Translations under genes and position numbers: made by a program | Shown here: positions 16,617 through 25,528 of the stretch, piece by piece | Numbering within the stretch: the first letter of the stretch is position 1 | Layout: every line of letters begins with the position of its first letter | Notes under the pieces: model-generated | Told to the model about the DNA's origin: nothing | Seen by the model: the letters and a program-made list of their open reading frames with translations, nothing else | Databases searched by the model: none | Source: Pseudomonas paeninsulae | Lineage (GTDB): Bacteria > Pseudomonadota > Gammaproteobacteria > Pseudomonadales > Pseudomonadaceae | Assembly: GCF_035621475.1 (NCBI RefSeq) | Contig: NZ_CP141799.1 | Coordinates: 2,840,501-2,904,500, forward strand | Length of the DNA: 64,000 nt | Reading direction: 5' to 3'

Positions 16617-18089
16617 TCAATCGCCCAACTCAGATCTAGGCAAACTCAAAGAAACCTCACGAAACGCAAGCAATGCAGCTTCGAGGTGCTCAATGATCTC
16701 CTGCTGCAGCACATCCGGCGGCGGTAAATCGTCGAGGTTGTCCAGGCTATCGTCTTTCAGCCAGAAGATGTCCAGGCTGGCTTTGTCGCGGGCCATTAGT
16801 TCTTCGTAGCTGAAGAACTTGAACCGTTCTGTCGCGACGCGTTCGTGGCGATTTTCCGGGTTGTAGCAAGTGACGAAATCCTGCAAATTGTCCAGCTTCA
16901 GCGTGCGCGTCTTTAGCGTGAAGTGTTTGTTGGAACGCAGGTCGTAGAACCACACGCCCTTGGTGTGCACACGTCCATCCTTGGGCGCGCTGTCGAAGAA
17001 CACCACGTTCGCTTTCACACCCTGGGCATAAAAGATGCCCGTGGGCAGACGCAGCACTGTGTGCACATCGCAGTTTTCCAGCAGCTTTTTGCGAATCTTC
17101 TCGCCAGCGCCACCTTCAAACAGCACGTTATCGGGCAACACCACGGCCGCTTTACCGTCCACTTTCAGCATACTGACGATGTGCTGCAGGAAGTTGAGCT
17201 GCTTGTTCGATGTGGTTTCCCAGAAGTCCTGCCGCTCGTAGGTCAGCGCCTCTTTGTCTTCCTCACCCTCTTCGGTGGTGATGGTCATGCTGCTCTTCTT
17301 ACCGAAGGGCGGGTTAGCCAGCACGTAATCAACTTTCAATTTGGGCTCAGTGATCAACGCATCCGAACGTTCCACCAAAGGCTCACCATCCAACTCGCCA
17401 ACGTTGTGCAGAAAAAGGTTCATCAAGCACATGCGGCGTGTGTTTGGCACGATCTCGTTACCGTGGAATGTCTTGTCGCGCAGGAATTCTTTTTGCGATT
17501 TGTTCAGTTTGGCACCGGACCGCGTCAACCAGTTGTATGCGCCCAGGAAGAAGCCGCCTGTACCGCAGGCCGGGTCCGCAATGGTTTTCATCGGTTCGGG
17601 GCGCACACAGGCCACAATCGCCTCGATCAGTGCGCGTGGTGTGAAGTATTGGCCTGCACCGCTTTTGGTGTCTTCGGCGTTCTTCTGTAGAAGGCCTTCA
17701 TACAGGTCGCCCTTGGTGTCGGCCCCCAGGCTGATCCAGCTTTCGGCATCAATCAGCTGTACCAGACGCGAAAGCTTGGCCGGGTCTTGAATTTTGTTCT
17801 GCGCCTTGAAGAAGATAGCGCTCAGCATGCCTGACCCTTGCCCCAGCTTGTGCAGCGTGGCCAGGTAATGCGCTTCCAGCGGTTCGCCCACCTTTGAGGT
17901 CAGGCCGGCCCAGTCATAGCCCTTCGGAATGTGAGTATCGCGGTTGTAGGGCTCCTGCGCGTATTCGTGCGCCAACTTCAGGAATAGCAAGTAGGTAAGT
18001 TGTTCCAGGTAGTCACCATAGCCCACGCCGTCGTCGCGCAAGGTGTGACAGAAATTCCAGACTTTCTGGACAAGGGAATTAGTATTCAT
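16617..18089 (-). CDS. hsdM: Type I restriction-modification DNA methyltransferase HsdM
   Basis: A 490-residue N6-adenine methyltransferase subunit. ATG 18089 overlaps the TGA of the upstream HNH gene (ATGA), which supports this start over the longer frame from 18107. The S-adenosylmethionine-binding motif DPACGTGG lies at 172-179 and the catalytic NPPFGKK motif about 95 residues further on. The N-terminal four-helix part and AGQYFTPR segment are standard for HsdM. With HsdS it methylates the recognition sequence and protects the host. Unusually, two Septu-like genes lie between hsdS and hsdM, so the modification gene is the last hsd gene transcribed. Confidence 0.96.
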   Translation of the reverse strand: MNTNSLVQKVWNFCHTLRDDGVGYGDYLEQLTYLLFLKLAHEYAQEPYNRDTHIPKGYDWAGLTSKVGEPLEAHYLATLHKLGQGSGMLSAIFFKAQNKIQDPAKLSRLVQLIDAESWISLGADTKGDLYEGLLQKNAEDTKSGAGQYFTPRALIEAIVACVRPEPMKTIADPACGTGGFFLGAYNWLTRSGAKLNKSQKEFLRDKTFHGNEIVPNTRRMCLMNLFLHNVGELDGEPLVERSDALITEPKLKVDYVLANPPFGKKSSMTITTEEGEEDKEALTYERQDFWETTSNKQLNFLQHIVSMLKVDGKAAVVLPDNVLFEGGAGEKIRKKLLENCDVHTVLRLPTGIFYAQGVKANVVFFDSAPKDGRVHTKGVWFYDLRSNKHFTLKTRTLKLDNLQDFVTCYNPENRHERVATERFKFFSYEELMARDKASLDIFWLKDDSLDNLDDLPPPDVLQQEIIEHLEAALLAFREVSLSLPRSELGD

Positions 18090-18880
18090 AAAAGTGACTC
18101 CACCCAAGTCTTATCGCGATGCGTGCCAATGGCAGATCGGAAAAAACTCGCGTATTCGTGTTCGTAGGAAAGATGTTTTTTCAGTTCAACAATGACTGCA
18201 GGATTGGCTGCGTCGCCTACAACAGCAAGCAACGTGGCAAGTGCCTGCCACCGACTGCGCCTGTCCTCAGGGCTATTCCATTCGTTGAATCCAAGCTGGT
18301 CAATCGTGTACCGCGCGCGCTGGAACTCCCAAGTTCCTGTTGGAGCTACTGGCTTGACCTCGCCGTCAATACCGTGGGCTAGCAGTTCGCAATCAGCAAG
18401 CACACACGGGTCCAATAGTCTAGGCAACTCCGCACCCAAAGGAGTTACGGGTAGAGAGCAACGCACTGCCTCATCCTGAATCGGAAACTCATTGGCCTTG
18501 CCATACAGGGTTCCGCCTTCATCCTTCTCTGGACGATTGCAGCGTTGGCACGAAAGCCGGAAGTTCCACCATTCATAAGCCAACCAGTAGTACCCGCTAT
18601 GACCAGCCAACTTGACCCCATCCACTGTGATGCCCAATTTGGGCCGAAAGTGGTCGACATCAAAAGGCGCGCGTGGGCTTTTCGCTTCGCAGTACCAGCA
18701 TTTTTGACCGCTGGCCTTGGCGAGCCACTTTTTGAGCAAGCCCCAGCTACCGTTCTTCTTGATATAAGCGGAGCGGAGATCATGCGAGGCGAATGCCCCA
18801 ACCGTCGTTATTCTGCTGGAAGAAATTTTGAGCCAGCGCACGGGAAAGTGAGGTGGCAATGGAATCAGAATAAACCTCAA
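18086..18880 (-). CDS. ptuB: HNH endonuclease, Septu PtuB-like
   Basis: A 264-residue HNH nuclease. C61 and C64 (CWYC) with C111 and C114 (CQRCN) make a zinc knuckle, and DVDHFRP (H77) with a YEWWNFR segment form the HNH core. This layout matches PtuB of Septu defence systems, in which an ATPase and an HNH nuclease form a complex that degrades nucleic acid on phage infection. The frame starts with TTG at 18880, overlapping the ATPase stop (TTGA); no in-frame ATG occurs near the domain, so the exact start is uncertain. The stop overlaps the hsdM start, which indicates translational coupling on both sides. Confidence 0.85.
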   Translation of the reverse strand: MRFILIPLPPHFPVRWLKISSSRITTVGAFASHDLRSAYIKKNGSWGLLKKWLAKASGQKCWYCEAKSPRAPFDVDHFRPKLGITVDGVKLAGHSGYYWLAYEWWNFRLSCQRCNRPEKDEGGTLYGKANEFPIQDEAVRCSLPVTPLGAELPRLLDPCVLADCELLAHGIDGEVKPVAPTGTWEFQRARYTIDQLGFNEWNSPEDRRSRWQALATLLAVVGDAANPAVIVELKKHLSYEHEYASFFRSAIGTHRDKTWVESLL

Positions 18881-20583
18881 GCCTCCCCCTCCTGCAAGCT
18901 GCGCAGCAGGCTTTGTAACAAGGCATCGAGTGCCTTTTGTTTGTTTTCTGGCGTGACAACGGCACCCTCGATATCGCCATCTGCAGCCAAATCAAATCTG
19001 GCACGTAGATACTCTTGCTCCAACCGGTCACGCGAGGCGAAGTTGAAGTCCAGACCTTCGAGCCGCTGGCGGATGTCTACTAACCTCTCCCGCTCAGCCT
19101 CACTGAGAGGCTGCTGCTGGGTGGCGAGTTGGTGCAAGGCCAGCAAGTCGTCATTCGTGGCTTTGTCCAGGCTGGTACCCAAGCCGAACATATCGCTGGT
19201 TACGATGCCAGCGAAGCCCATGCCTTTGGGATCGACGGCCGGGTTCTCAGCGCGCACCGTGCGGCTGCCTGTTTCGCGGTACAAGATTTGAACCTGCTCC
19301 TTGACCAGTTCTGCAATGGCTAAAGGGTTGTGGGTCGTCAGCACGATATGGCTGTTGTCCTGGCCATCACTGTTCTGCCCGACAAACGATTTCAGATAGT
19401 TCAGATAGTCCACACACCATCGTGGATTGAGGTGCGTGTCTGGCTCATCAAGCAGGAACAGACTTTCATCCTCAGCAGTAAAGCGCAGCAAACCCAACAC
19501 CGTCAGCAACTGCTGCTCACCCTCGCTGAGTTCACGAAAGGTCACGCTGCCATCGTTTTTCTTGAGGCGCACACGAATGCGCACCTCCTCGATCAACTCG
19601 GAGACATGGGTACTTTCTAAGTCGCGGAAAAAAGCGCTGGGCGGTTGGTTGCCAACGAGTCGCCGGAGCGCATCGATATCCTTGATGAACAGGTACTGGA
19701 ACTCAGTGCTTTCCTTATTCCAGAGGGTAAGTTGCTTGTCTCGAGTTATTCGAATTGGCGCAAGCGCAATGTTTTGCAAACGCTCCAAGAACGTCTGCAC
19801 AACACCCTTCGCCCCCCAGAAGCGGTCGTCACCGTCGCCGCTGATTTTCTTTTTGCCTCGCTTCTTACTCCATCCAGGCTGTTTGAGCACGAACAGCACC
19901 GACTCAATACCTTCTTTAGGATCGAGGCCTAGGTGGTCATCGAGGAACTTTCGCACCACTTCAGGCTGCTGAATCAGGAAAGCCAACAACACGAACTGAC
20001 TGTGCACTGGCATGGCATAAAACAAGCGTTTCAGGCCTGGGTCTTCGCCGTTGCGCAGCTTGCTGTCGTAACCTTCCAGGTAAGGGCGAAACACCTCGTG
20101 CATGCGCGGGCTCTCGCCCGAGTAGTAGCTGAACACATATCGCGGCAAGTACTCGGCGTCCGCGTTTAAGAAGGCCGTGAGTTTGATAGCTTTGCCACGT
20201 AGAGCCGATACTGTTTCATCACCCTCGATGCGTGGGATCAAGGTACCTTCACCACGAGCCTGTGCATCCGTCGCAACGTGAATAGTGAACGGCTCTTTCT
20301 CGCGATCAGGGTCTGCGTCGATGTGAATGTGCCGAACGCTCTCGCCCGCCCCCATGCGATAGGCCAGTTGAAAAGCGAAGGCTGGCGCACGTTTCTTGCA
20401 GATCAAGTCGCGGAAGATAATAGCCAGCGCTTCCAGCACGTTGGACTTACCGGTGCCGTTCCAGCCGATTACCACCGTCACCCAATGATCCTGATCAAAG
20501 TCTATGGTGACGTTCTTCAAATTCTTGAACTGGTGGGCCGGGCTGTCTATGGCGCTACCGATGATGATTTTGTCGAGCCGCAT
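18877..20583 (-). CDS. ptuA: AAA/ABC-type ATPase, Septu PtuA-like
   Basis: A 568-residue ATPase of the OLD/RecF-like ABC class without a TOPRIM domain. Walker A is GWNGTGKS at 40-47, the signature ELSEGEQQ at about 351-358, Walker B LFLLDE at 375-380, followed by PDTHLNP and the H-loop LTTHNPL. Insertions at about 230-260 are rich in Lys and Gly (KKRGKKKISGDGDD). Followed directly by an HNH gene with overlapping codons, it fits PtuA of type I Septu; similar ATPase-HNH pairs also occur with some retrons. It lies 2 bases after the hsdS stop. No retron reverse transcriptase is present nearby. Confidence 0.86.
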   Translation of the reverse strand: MRLDKIIIGSAIDSPAHQFKNLKNVTIDFDQDHWVTVVIGWNGTGKSNVLEALAIIFRDLICKKRAPAFAFQLAYRMGAGESVRHIHIDADPDREKEPFTIHVATDAQARGEGTLIPRIEGDETVSALRGKAIKLTAFLNADAEYLPRYVFSYYSGESPRMHEVFRPYLEGYDSKLRNGEDPGLKRLFYAMPVHSQFVLLAFLIQQPEVVRKFLDDHLGLDPKEGIESVLFVLKQPGWSKKRGKKKISGDGDDRFWGAKGVVQTFLERLQNIALAPIRITRDKQLTLWNKESTEFQYLFIKDIDALRRLVGNQPPSAFFRDLESTHVSELIEEVRIRVRLKKNDGSVTFRELSEGEQQLLTVLGLLRFTAEDESLFLLDEPDTHLNPRWCVDYLNYLKSFVGQNSDGQDNSHIVLTTHNPLAIAELVKEQVQILYRETGSRTVRAENPAVDPKGMGFAGIVTSDMFGLGTSLDKATNDDLLALHQLATQQQPLSEAERERLVDIRQRLEGLDFNFASRDRLEQEYLRARFDLAADGDIEGAVVTPENKQKALDALLQSLLRSLQEGEA

Positions 20584-20585
20584 GG

Positions 20586-22373
20586 TCAGCTTACCAGCAG
20601 TTTTAGACGGTCGTGGAGCTTGCGACCCTGCGCATCGGTGACCGCTTCCACGGCCAGCCGTCCCGCCTTGTCCAAAGCACGCAACTCTGCATAGAGCGCT
20701 TCAATCTGATCTGTCAGCGCACCATCGGCCACACCGCAGCGGCGGAAAGCTTCTTGTGCCGGAACCCAGTCTCCCGCTCCAGCAAGCACGTCGATCAATT
20801 TGCTCACCACGGCGGCGACCTCCTTCTGTTGTTTGGTTTTGCGTACCTTAGGCTGATTCTTACGCTCGGCCCGCTCGACGCGGATACGCTCCAACAGCAC
20901 GCTGGCGGGTTCGTCGTTTGGGTCTTGCGGCACCAACTGGCCCGCGAAAGCGGCGCGTAGGATATTTTGGCGCTGGGCCGTGGATTGCTTTAGACCGTAG
21001 GCAATGCTCCCACCTTCGCTCACGATCGAGCTCAATGCTGCTTCAAGGGTATGCAGAAGCGCTTTTTGCTCGTCTTGCGGAGGCAGCGGAAATGGCAAGC
21101 TGCGGCAAACCTCCAGCGTCAAATTAGTCTGACCCGCCGTCGTCTTGGATCGAGCCTTGAGCCAGCGTTGAGCGCTTGGAGACAGCAAATATCGACAGAT
21201 GAACCATGGTAATACACCTTCAACGGCGCGAAATATCGCAATAGCCTGATTGATATTCCACTCAGGGAAATCTGACGGCACTACTGAAACTTGACCGAGT
21301 GGCGGGCCAACAATATTCATCAGTACGTCATCGGGATAGACGGCGGAACGAGCTAAGAAGCCCTGATGCGTCTCAACGGATACGAATACTTCGTCAGCCA
21401 AATCCAACTCACCACGATCCGTGAGGTTAGTAACGCGCAGAAACGGGACTGTCTTTTCTCCGAAAATGTCCAAGTTCTTTGGCGGCGTCGTCCCTTTCGT
21501 GATGAACACGCACAGTTGCTCGCCACTCGCCCACACCCAGCCCTCCGGCAGTTTCGGCAAGTCGGTGGTGTCCGGCTGCACTGGCTCGGGATATTTCTTT
21601 TGCCAGTCTTTGGGCGGGGCGTTGCCTTGTTCCTTGAACTTGGCGAGTTGCTTGGCTTCCCAGCTGGCGCGTCGCTCGGTGAGGATGCGTTGCAACAGCT
21701 GTGCGCCGGTCTCAGCAGGCGTGTGCTGGGCGCGCCATTCAGCGGTGAGCGCGCCCTCCACAGCGGACTTCAGCAGCGACTGACGGTATTGCTTGAGCTT
21801 CTTCTGCGCGGCCTTGAGTTCGGCCACGCCGACATCGAGGTCAGTGAGCAGCTCTTCGAGTTTCGCGACGATGCGGGTTTGTTCGGCTCGGGGCGGCAGC
21901 GGAAGACCAATCTCACCAATCGTCTTTGACGACAGGTGCTTCACCGTCACGGAGGGCGTATTGGCGTTAATCGCTGCCAAGTAGCCAGGCAGCGCGAGTG
22001 AGAGCAGTTGCTTGTCGTACAGCGACTCGACTGGTGAAATTTTGCAGACCCGTTGATTCAGCAGTGCTGTTTTGCTGCCCCAGAACCCCGAATTGAAGTC
22101 GCCATCCATACCAACCAGTAGATCACCTTGCTGCACAAGGTAAGCATCTTCGTAAGTCCCGGCGTAATAGGTGTTTGTTTCACCAGTGACTACATCCCGG
22201 ATGCGAATAAGCGGCATACCTTCTGTCGTACTAAAGAGTGCCGAGTCAAAGGGCGCACCATTTAGTATGGTGGCGACTTCTGCAAGCGGCACACGCTCCC
22301 ACGTTGCATGCTTCCCGAGCATTCCCGACGTGTCAGCATCGATCAACTCGGCGACGGTCATTGTGAAAGCCAT
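20586..22373 (-). CDS. hsdS: Type I restriction-modification specificity subunit HsdS
   Basis: A 595-residue specificity subunit with two target recognition domains separated by conserved helices. The first region ends in LPLPPRAEQTRIVAKLEELL and the second in the similar LPFPLPPQDEQKALLHTLE, the standard repeated hinge of HsdS. Each recognition domain reads half of a bipartite DNA site. The last 100 residues, after a Lys/Arg-rich linker (RAERKNQPKVRKTKQQKE), form an additional small domain resembling a winged helix (VPAQEAFRRCGVADGALTDQ). The start codon overlaps the hsdR stop by one base (TAATG). The first recognition half probably differs strongly among relatives, so the target cannot be read from the sequence. 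Confidence 0.95.
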   Translation of the reverse strand: MAFTMTVAELIDADTSGMLGKHATWERVPLAEVATILNGAPFDSALFSTTEGMPLIRIRDVVTGETNTYYAGTYEDAYLVQQGDLLVGMDGDFNSGFWGSKTALLNQRVCKISPVESLYDKQLLSLALPGYLAAINANTPSVTVKHLSSKTIGEIGLPLPPRAEQTRIVAKLEELLTDLDVGVAELKAAQKKLKQYRQSLLKSAVEGALTAEWRAQHTPAETGAQLLQRILTERRASWEAKQLAKFKEQGNAPPKDWQKKYPEPVQPDTTDLPKLPEGWVWASGEQLCVFITKGTTPPKNLDIFGEKTVPFLRVTNLTDRGELDLADEVFVSVETHQGFLARSAVYPDDVLMNIVGPPLGQVSVVPSDFPEWNINQAIAIFRAVEGVLPWFICRYLLSPSAQRWLKARSKTTAGQTNLTLEVCRSLPFPLPPQDEQKALLHTLEAALSSIVSEGGSIAYGLKQSTAQRQNILRAAFAGQLVPQDPNDEPASVLLERIRVERAERKNQPKVRKTKQQKEVAAVVSKLIDVLAGAGDWVPAQEAFRRCGVADGALTDQIEALYAELRALDKAGRLAVEAVTDAQGRKLHDRLKLLVS

Positions 22374-25153
22374 TACGCCACCATCTCCATATTCATTTCA
22401 TTCATCAAGGTATCCAAGTCTTTGCCAAACAGCCCCCAGGCCTTTTGCAAGCCACCCTTGTCGGCCAGTTCGGCATAGTCAAAATCGTCTCGGCTGATGC
22501 TACAGCTGCTTGCAATATGGTCTTTCATCAGGCGTAGCCATTCAGTTTGCTCAGCTGTGAAGGCGGTACCGCGCTGGGCGTTGTGACGAAAGATCCATGT
22601 TTGAAAACGCTTATCCACTTCATCGGCAAAGGGCTTCAACTCAGCGTCCAGCCCGAGTGCAAAACGCAGCAGCGAGACCAAATCGGTGAGCTGGCGTTTG
22701 CGGTCTGCGCCCTTCACTGCACCGGCCTGCACGCGGGCATAGGCGCTCCACAGGCGCTCGGTGGTGAGCATCAGCGGCGGTTTGCTCAGGCGTTCGTGCA
22801 GGTCTTCGATCATGTCGAAAGTGATTGCGCGACGTTGGTAGGGTTGTTGATAGAAAAAGTCCAAAACTGCAATTTCGTCCTGGTGCTGCTTCAGGTAGTC
22901 AGCAAAGGTTTGAATCAACGCTTTTGCCTGCGCTTCCGCCTGTTCACTGAAGCCCGAAAACGTCACTTGATCCAGGTTGATATGGTCGATGATTTGCTCG
23001 CGCTCACGGCGGGCGTTTTCGATCTCGTCGCGCAGAGCCGGTTGGTCGAAAGGGGCGCAGGCAGCGGCCACGCGTTCGGCGCGTGCGACTTCAATTTCTT
23101 CGTGTAGCAAGGTATCCTCAGAGCGGGTGATGCCCTTGACCTTGGCGGTGGCCAAAGCGGCTTGCACGATGGCATCGGGGTCCAGCGCAGCGATCAGCCC
23201 CTTGCCCAATTGGGCCACGGGAATACCGCCGCTGGCTTTCTCGATCCGGGCCTGGGCCTTGTCGTCCAGTTGCTTGGCCAGGCGTACCAGGCGGTTAGCG
23301 AGCGAAAGCACAGTGTCGTCGTCGCGACTGCCCATCGCCACGCCTTGCAGCAGGTCTTTCAGCGCTATGCCGGGTTTTTTCTCCAGCGGGCGGCTTTCTG
23401 TTTTAAGCGATTTCTCCACGCCTACAGCATCGATCAACACAAAGCGAGTTTTCGCGCCATCGGCACTGTTGCTGACGCGTTTGAGGCTGTCGCCATCGAG
23501 GCTGCGCACACCGCGCCCCTTCATTTGTTCGTAGTAGCCTTTGCTGCGCACGTCACGCATGAAGAGCAGCACTTCCAGAGGTTTCACATCGGTGCCGGTG
23601 GCGATCATGTCCACAGTCACGGCTATGCGCGGGTTGTAATCGTTACGGAAGCTACTGAGGATGCTGTCGGCGTCTTCTTCAGCTTTGTAAGTGACCTTTT
23701 TGCAGAAGGCATTACCTTGCCCGTAGACCTCGCGCAGGATGTTGATGATGTCGTCGGCGTGGCTGTCAGTCTTGGCAAAGATCAGCGTTTTGGGTGTTTC
23801 TTTGCGCGCCGGAAAAATCTGCGTTTCCACAGCGGTTTTCATGGCCCGAATCACCTGCCGGATCTGGCTCACATTCACTACAGAGCGGTCGAGCTCCTTG
23901 CCTGTGTAGGCAGTGTCTTCATCGGTCTCAGCCCAGCGCTTTTTGCGCGTCTGCCGGTCGCGGTGGTCGACCCACTCCTTAGCCTTGAGCTGGCTCCCTT
24001 TCTGGGTAACTTCGGTTTCAATCTCGTATACGTCGTAACCGACGTTGACGCCATCGGCCACCGATTGCTCATAGGTATATTCGGCGACGATGTTTTCGTT
24101 AAAGAAGCCGAAAGTGCGCTTGTCGGGCGTAGCGGTGAGACCGATCAGGCTGGCATCGTAATAGTCGAGCACCTGCTTCCAGAGGTTGTAGATGCTGCGG
24201 TGGCATTCATCGATGATGATGAAATCGAAAGTTTCCACTGGCACGGCGGGGTTGTAGCGGACGAGCTTTACTTGTTTAGCCGTCTGCTGCACTTCGTTGA
24301 GCGAGACATCTTCGACCGAGTCATCAATCGGCTCGCCGCTCAGAATGGAGTACATGCGCTGAATGGTACTGATGCACACCTGCGAGTGCGGGTCGATGTT
24401 GGGCGAGGCCAACCGCTGCACATTGTAAAGCTCGGTGAACTTGCGGCCATCATCCGGCGGCGTGTAGGCCATAAATTCCTGATGGGCCTGTTTGCCGAGG
24501 TTGCGGGTATCGACCAGAAACAAGATGCGTTTGGCACCGCCGAACTTGAGCAAGCGGTAGACGGAGGTGATGGCAGTGAAGGTTTTGCCCGCTCCGGTTG
24601 CCATGTGTACCAAGGCGCGAGGCTTGTTCAGTGCCAGCGACTGCTCCAGTCCAGTAACAGCGCTGACCTGGCAGTCGCGTAGGTCGCGCTCAGGCAGTAC
24701 GGGCATTTGCTCGGCCAGACGGCGGCGCAGGGTTTCCGGCTGAGTCAACCAGGTCGCAAGCGTTTCAGGCTTGAAGAAGCTGAATATTTCGCGCGAGCGA
24801 GGCGCAGGGTCGGCGTTGTCAGTAAAACGGATGATCTGGCCGGTGGCCTCGAACAGAAAACGCAGAGGTGTGTTGTCTTTTCGCCATCTGAGATTGGCAG
24901 TGGCATAACGCTCGGTCTGGCTTTCGGTGGCAGTGAGGTTCTCGCCTGCACTGTCTTTCTTGGCTTCAATCACACCCACGGCGATGCGGTTAACGAAAAG
25001 CACATAGTCGGCTGGGCCGGTGTCCGTAGGATATTCACGAACGACTACGCCCACGCCTGCAGACAGATTGATCAGCTTCATGTCCTGGATGACCCAACCG
25101 GCGTTTTCGAGCTTTTGATCGATCTGCTGACGTGCTTTTGTTTCTGGCGTCAT
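22373..25153 (-). CDS. hsdR: Type I restriction enzyme helicase-nuclease HsdR
   Basis: A 926-residue restriction and translocation subunit of the EcoEI/EcoR124-like type I group. ATG 25153 with AGGGA upstream is chosen over a longer frame from 25210. The N-terminal nuclease has GPADYVLF followed by GVIEAKKD, the PD-(D/E)XK core. The helicase follows with MATGAGKT (Walker A), IIDECHRS (motif II), GLTATPDKRT (motif III) and YYEQMKGRGVRS (motif VI). The C-terminus binds the methyltransferase core. HsdR pumps DNA and cuts unmethylated DNA at a distance. It is the first gene of the ten-gene minus-strand defence run and lies about 200 bases from tRNA-Pro. Confidence 0.96.
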   Translation of the reverse strand: MTPETKARQQIDQKLENAGWVIQDMKLINLSAGVGVVVREYPTDTGPADYVLFVNRIAVGVIEAKKDSAGENLTATESQTERYATANLRWRKDNTPLRFLFEATGQIIRFTDNADPAPRSREIFSFFKPETLATWLTQPETLRRRLAEQMPVLPERDLRDCQVSAVTGLEQSLALNKPRALVHMATGAGKTFTAITSVYRLLKFGGAKRILFLVDTRNLGKQAHQEFMAYTPPDDGRKFTELYNVQRLASPNIDPHSQVCISTIQRMYSILSGEPIDDSVEDVSLNEVQQTAKQVKLVRYNPAVPVETFDFIIIDECHRSIYNLWKQVLDYYDASLIGLTATPDKRTFGFFNENIVAEYTYEQSVADGVNVGYDVYEIETEVTQKGSQLKAKEWVDHRDRQTRKKRWAETDEDTAYTGKELDRSVVNVSQIRQVIRAMKTAVETQIFPARKETPKTLIFAKTDSHADDIINILREVYGQGNAFCKKVTYKAEEDADSILSSFRNDYNPRIAVTVDMIATGTDVKPLEVLLFMRDVRSKGYYEQMKGRGVRSLDGDSLKRVSNSADGAKTRFVLIDAVGVEKSLKTESRPLEKKPGIALKDLLQGVAMGSRDDDTVLSLANRLVRLAKQLDDKAQARIEKASGGIPVAQLGKGLIAALDPDAIVQAALATAKVKGITRSEDTLLHEEIEVARAERVAAACAPFDQPALRDEIENARREREQIIDHINLDQVTFSGFSEQAEAQAKALIQTFADYLKQHQDEIAVLDFFYQQPYQRRAITFDMIEDLHERLSKPPLMLTTERLWSAYARVQAGAVKGADRKRQLTDLVSLLRFALGLDAELKPFADEVDKRFQTWIFRHNAQRGTAFTAEQTEWLRLMKDHIASSCSISRDDFDYAELADKGGLQKAWGLFGKDLDTLMNEMNMEMVA

Positions 25154-25251
25154 GATGCTGGTCCCTGCAAATGTCCGCACAATTGGATTAGAACGATAAC
25201 TGCTCCACATCTAGCCTCATCCTAATCCCACACGACCGGCAAGCCAATCTC

Positions 25252-25273
25252 AATTGGCAACCAATTGGCAACC
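25252..25273. repeat. Tandem AATTGGCAACC repeat upstream of hsdR
   Basis: Two exact head-to-tail copies of AATTGGCAACC at 25252-25262 and 25263-25273, about 100 bases before the hsdR start. The spacing of 11 bases would place a bound protein on one face of the helix, so an operator is possible. A recombination scar is an alternative. Confidence 0.45.
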
Positions 25274-25313
25274 AGAACCGTCAAATCCACAGTAGAAACA
25301 AAAAACATCAGAC

Positions 25314-25350
25314 ATAAAAAAATCCAGTCACCGCTAAGTGACTGGATTTT
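25314..25350 (-). terminator. Rho-independent terminator of tRNA-Pro
   Basis: AATCCAGTCAC at 25321-25331 pairs perfectly with GTGACTGGATT at 25338-25348 around a 6-base loop. On the minus strand the stem is followed by a T run, so it ends tRNA-Pro transcription 12 bases after the gene. Confidence 0.9.
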
Positions 25351-25361
25351 CTGGAGATTTA

Positions 25362-25438
25362 TGGTCGGGACGGAGTGATTCGAACACTCGACCCCTAGCA
25401 CCCCATGCTAGTGCGCTACCGGACTGCGCTACGCCCCG
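25362..25438 (-). tRNA. tRNA-Pro(GGG)
   Basis: A 77-base tRNA with encoded CCA. The acceptor stem is CGGGGCG with CGTCCCG. The anticodon stem CTAGC/GCTAG encloses the loop ATGGGGT, giving anticodon GGG (proline). The T arm contains GTTCGAATC. The 3' end faces the accessory region at 25362, an orientation typical for tRNA genes used as integration sites, and the terminator follows directly. Confidence 0.97.
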
Positions 25439-25528
25439 ACTAGGCGTGAAACTGTTTTCGTACACCCTAAAACGACGCAAACTATACTATAAGCTTCTGA
25501 AATATGGAAACTTTTTTGAATAGCTACG

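Noticed and set aside
18086..20583. Retron-type system around the ATPase-HNH pair
   Set aside because: Such pairs accompany some retrons, but there is no reverse transcriptase or msr/msd-like sequence next to them; the only reverse transcriptase in the window belongs to a group II intron 24 kb away.
23162..24682. 506-codon plus-strand frame opposite hsdR
   Set aside because: It is a reverse-strand shadow of the clearly conserved helicase gene and has no recognisable protein motifs or ribosome binding site.
1..25300. Prophage
   Set aside because: There are recombination-type genes but no capsid, tail, terminase or lysis genes, so an integrative element or genomic island is a better fit.
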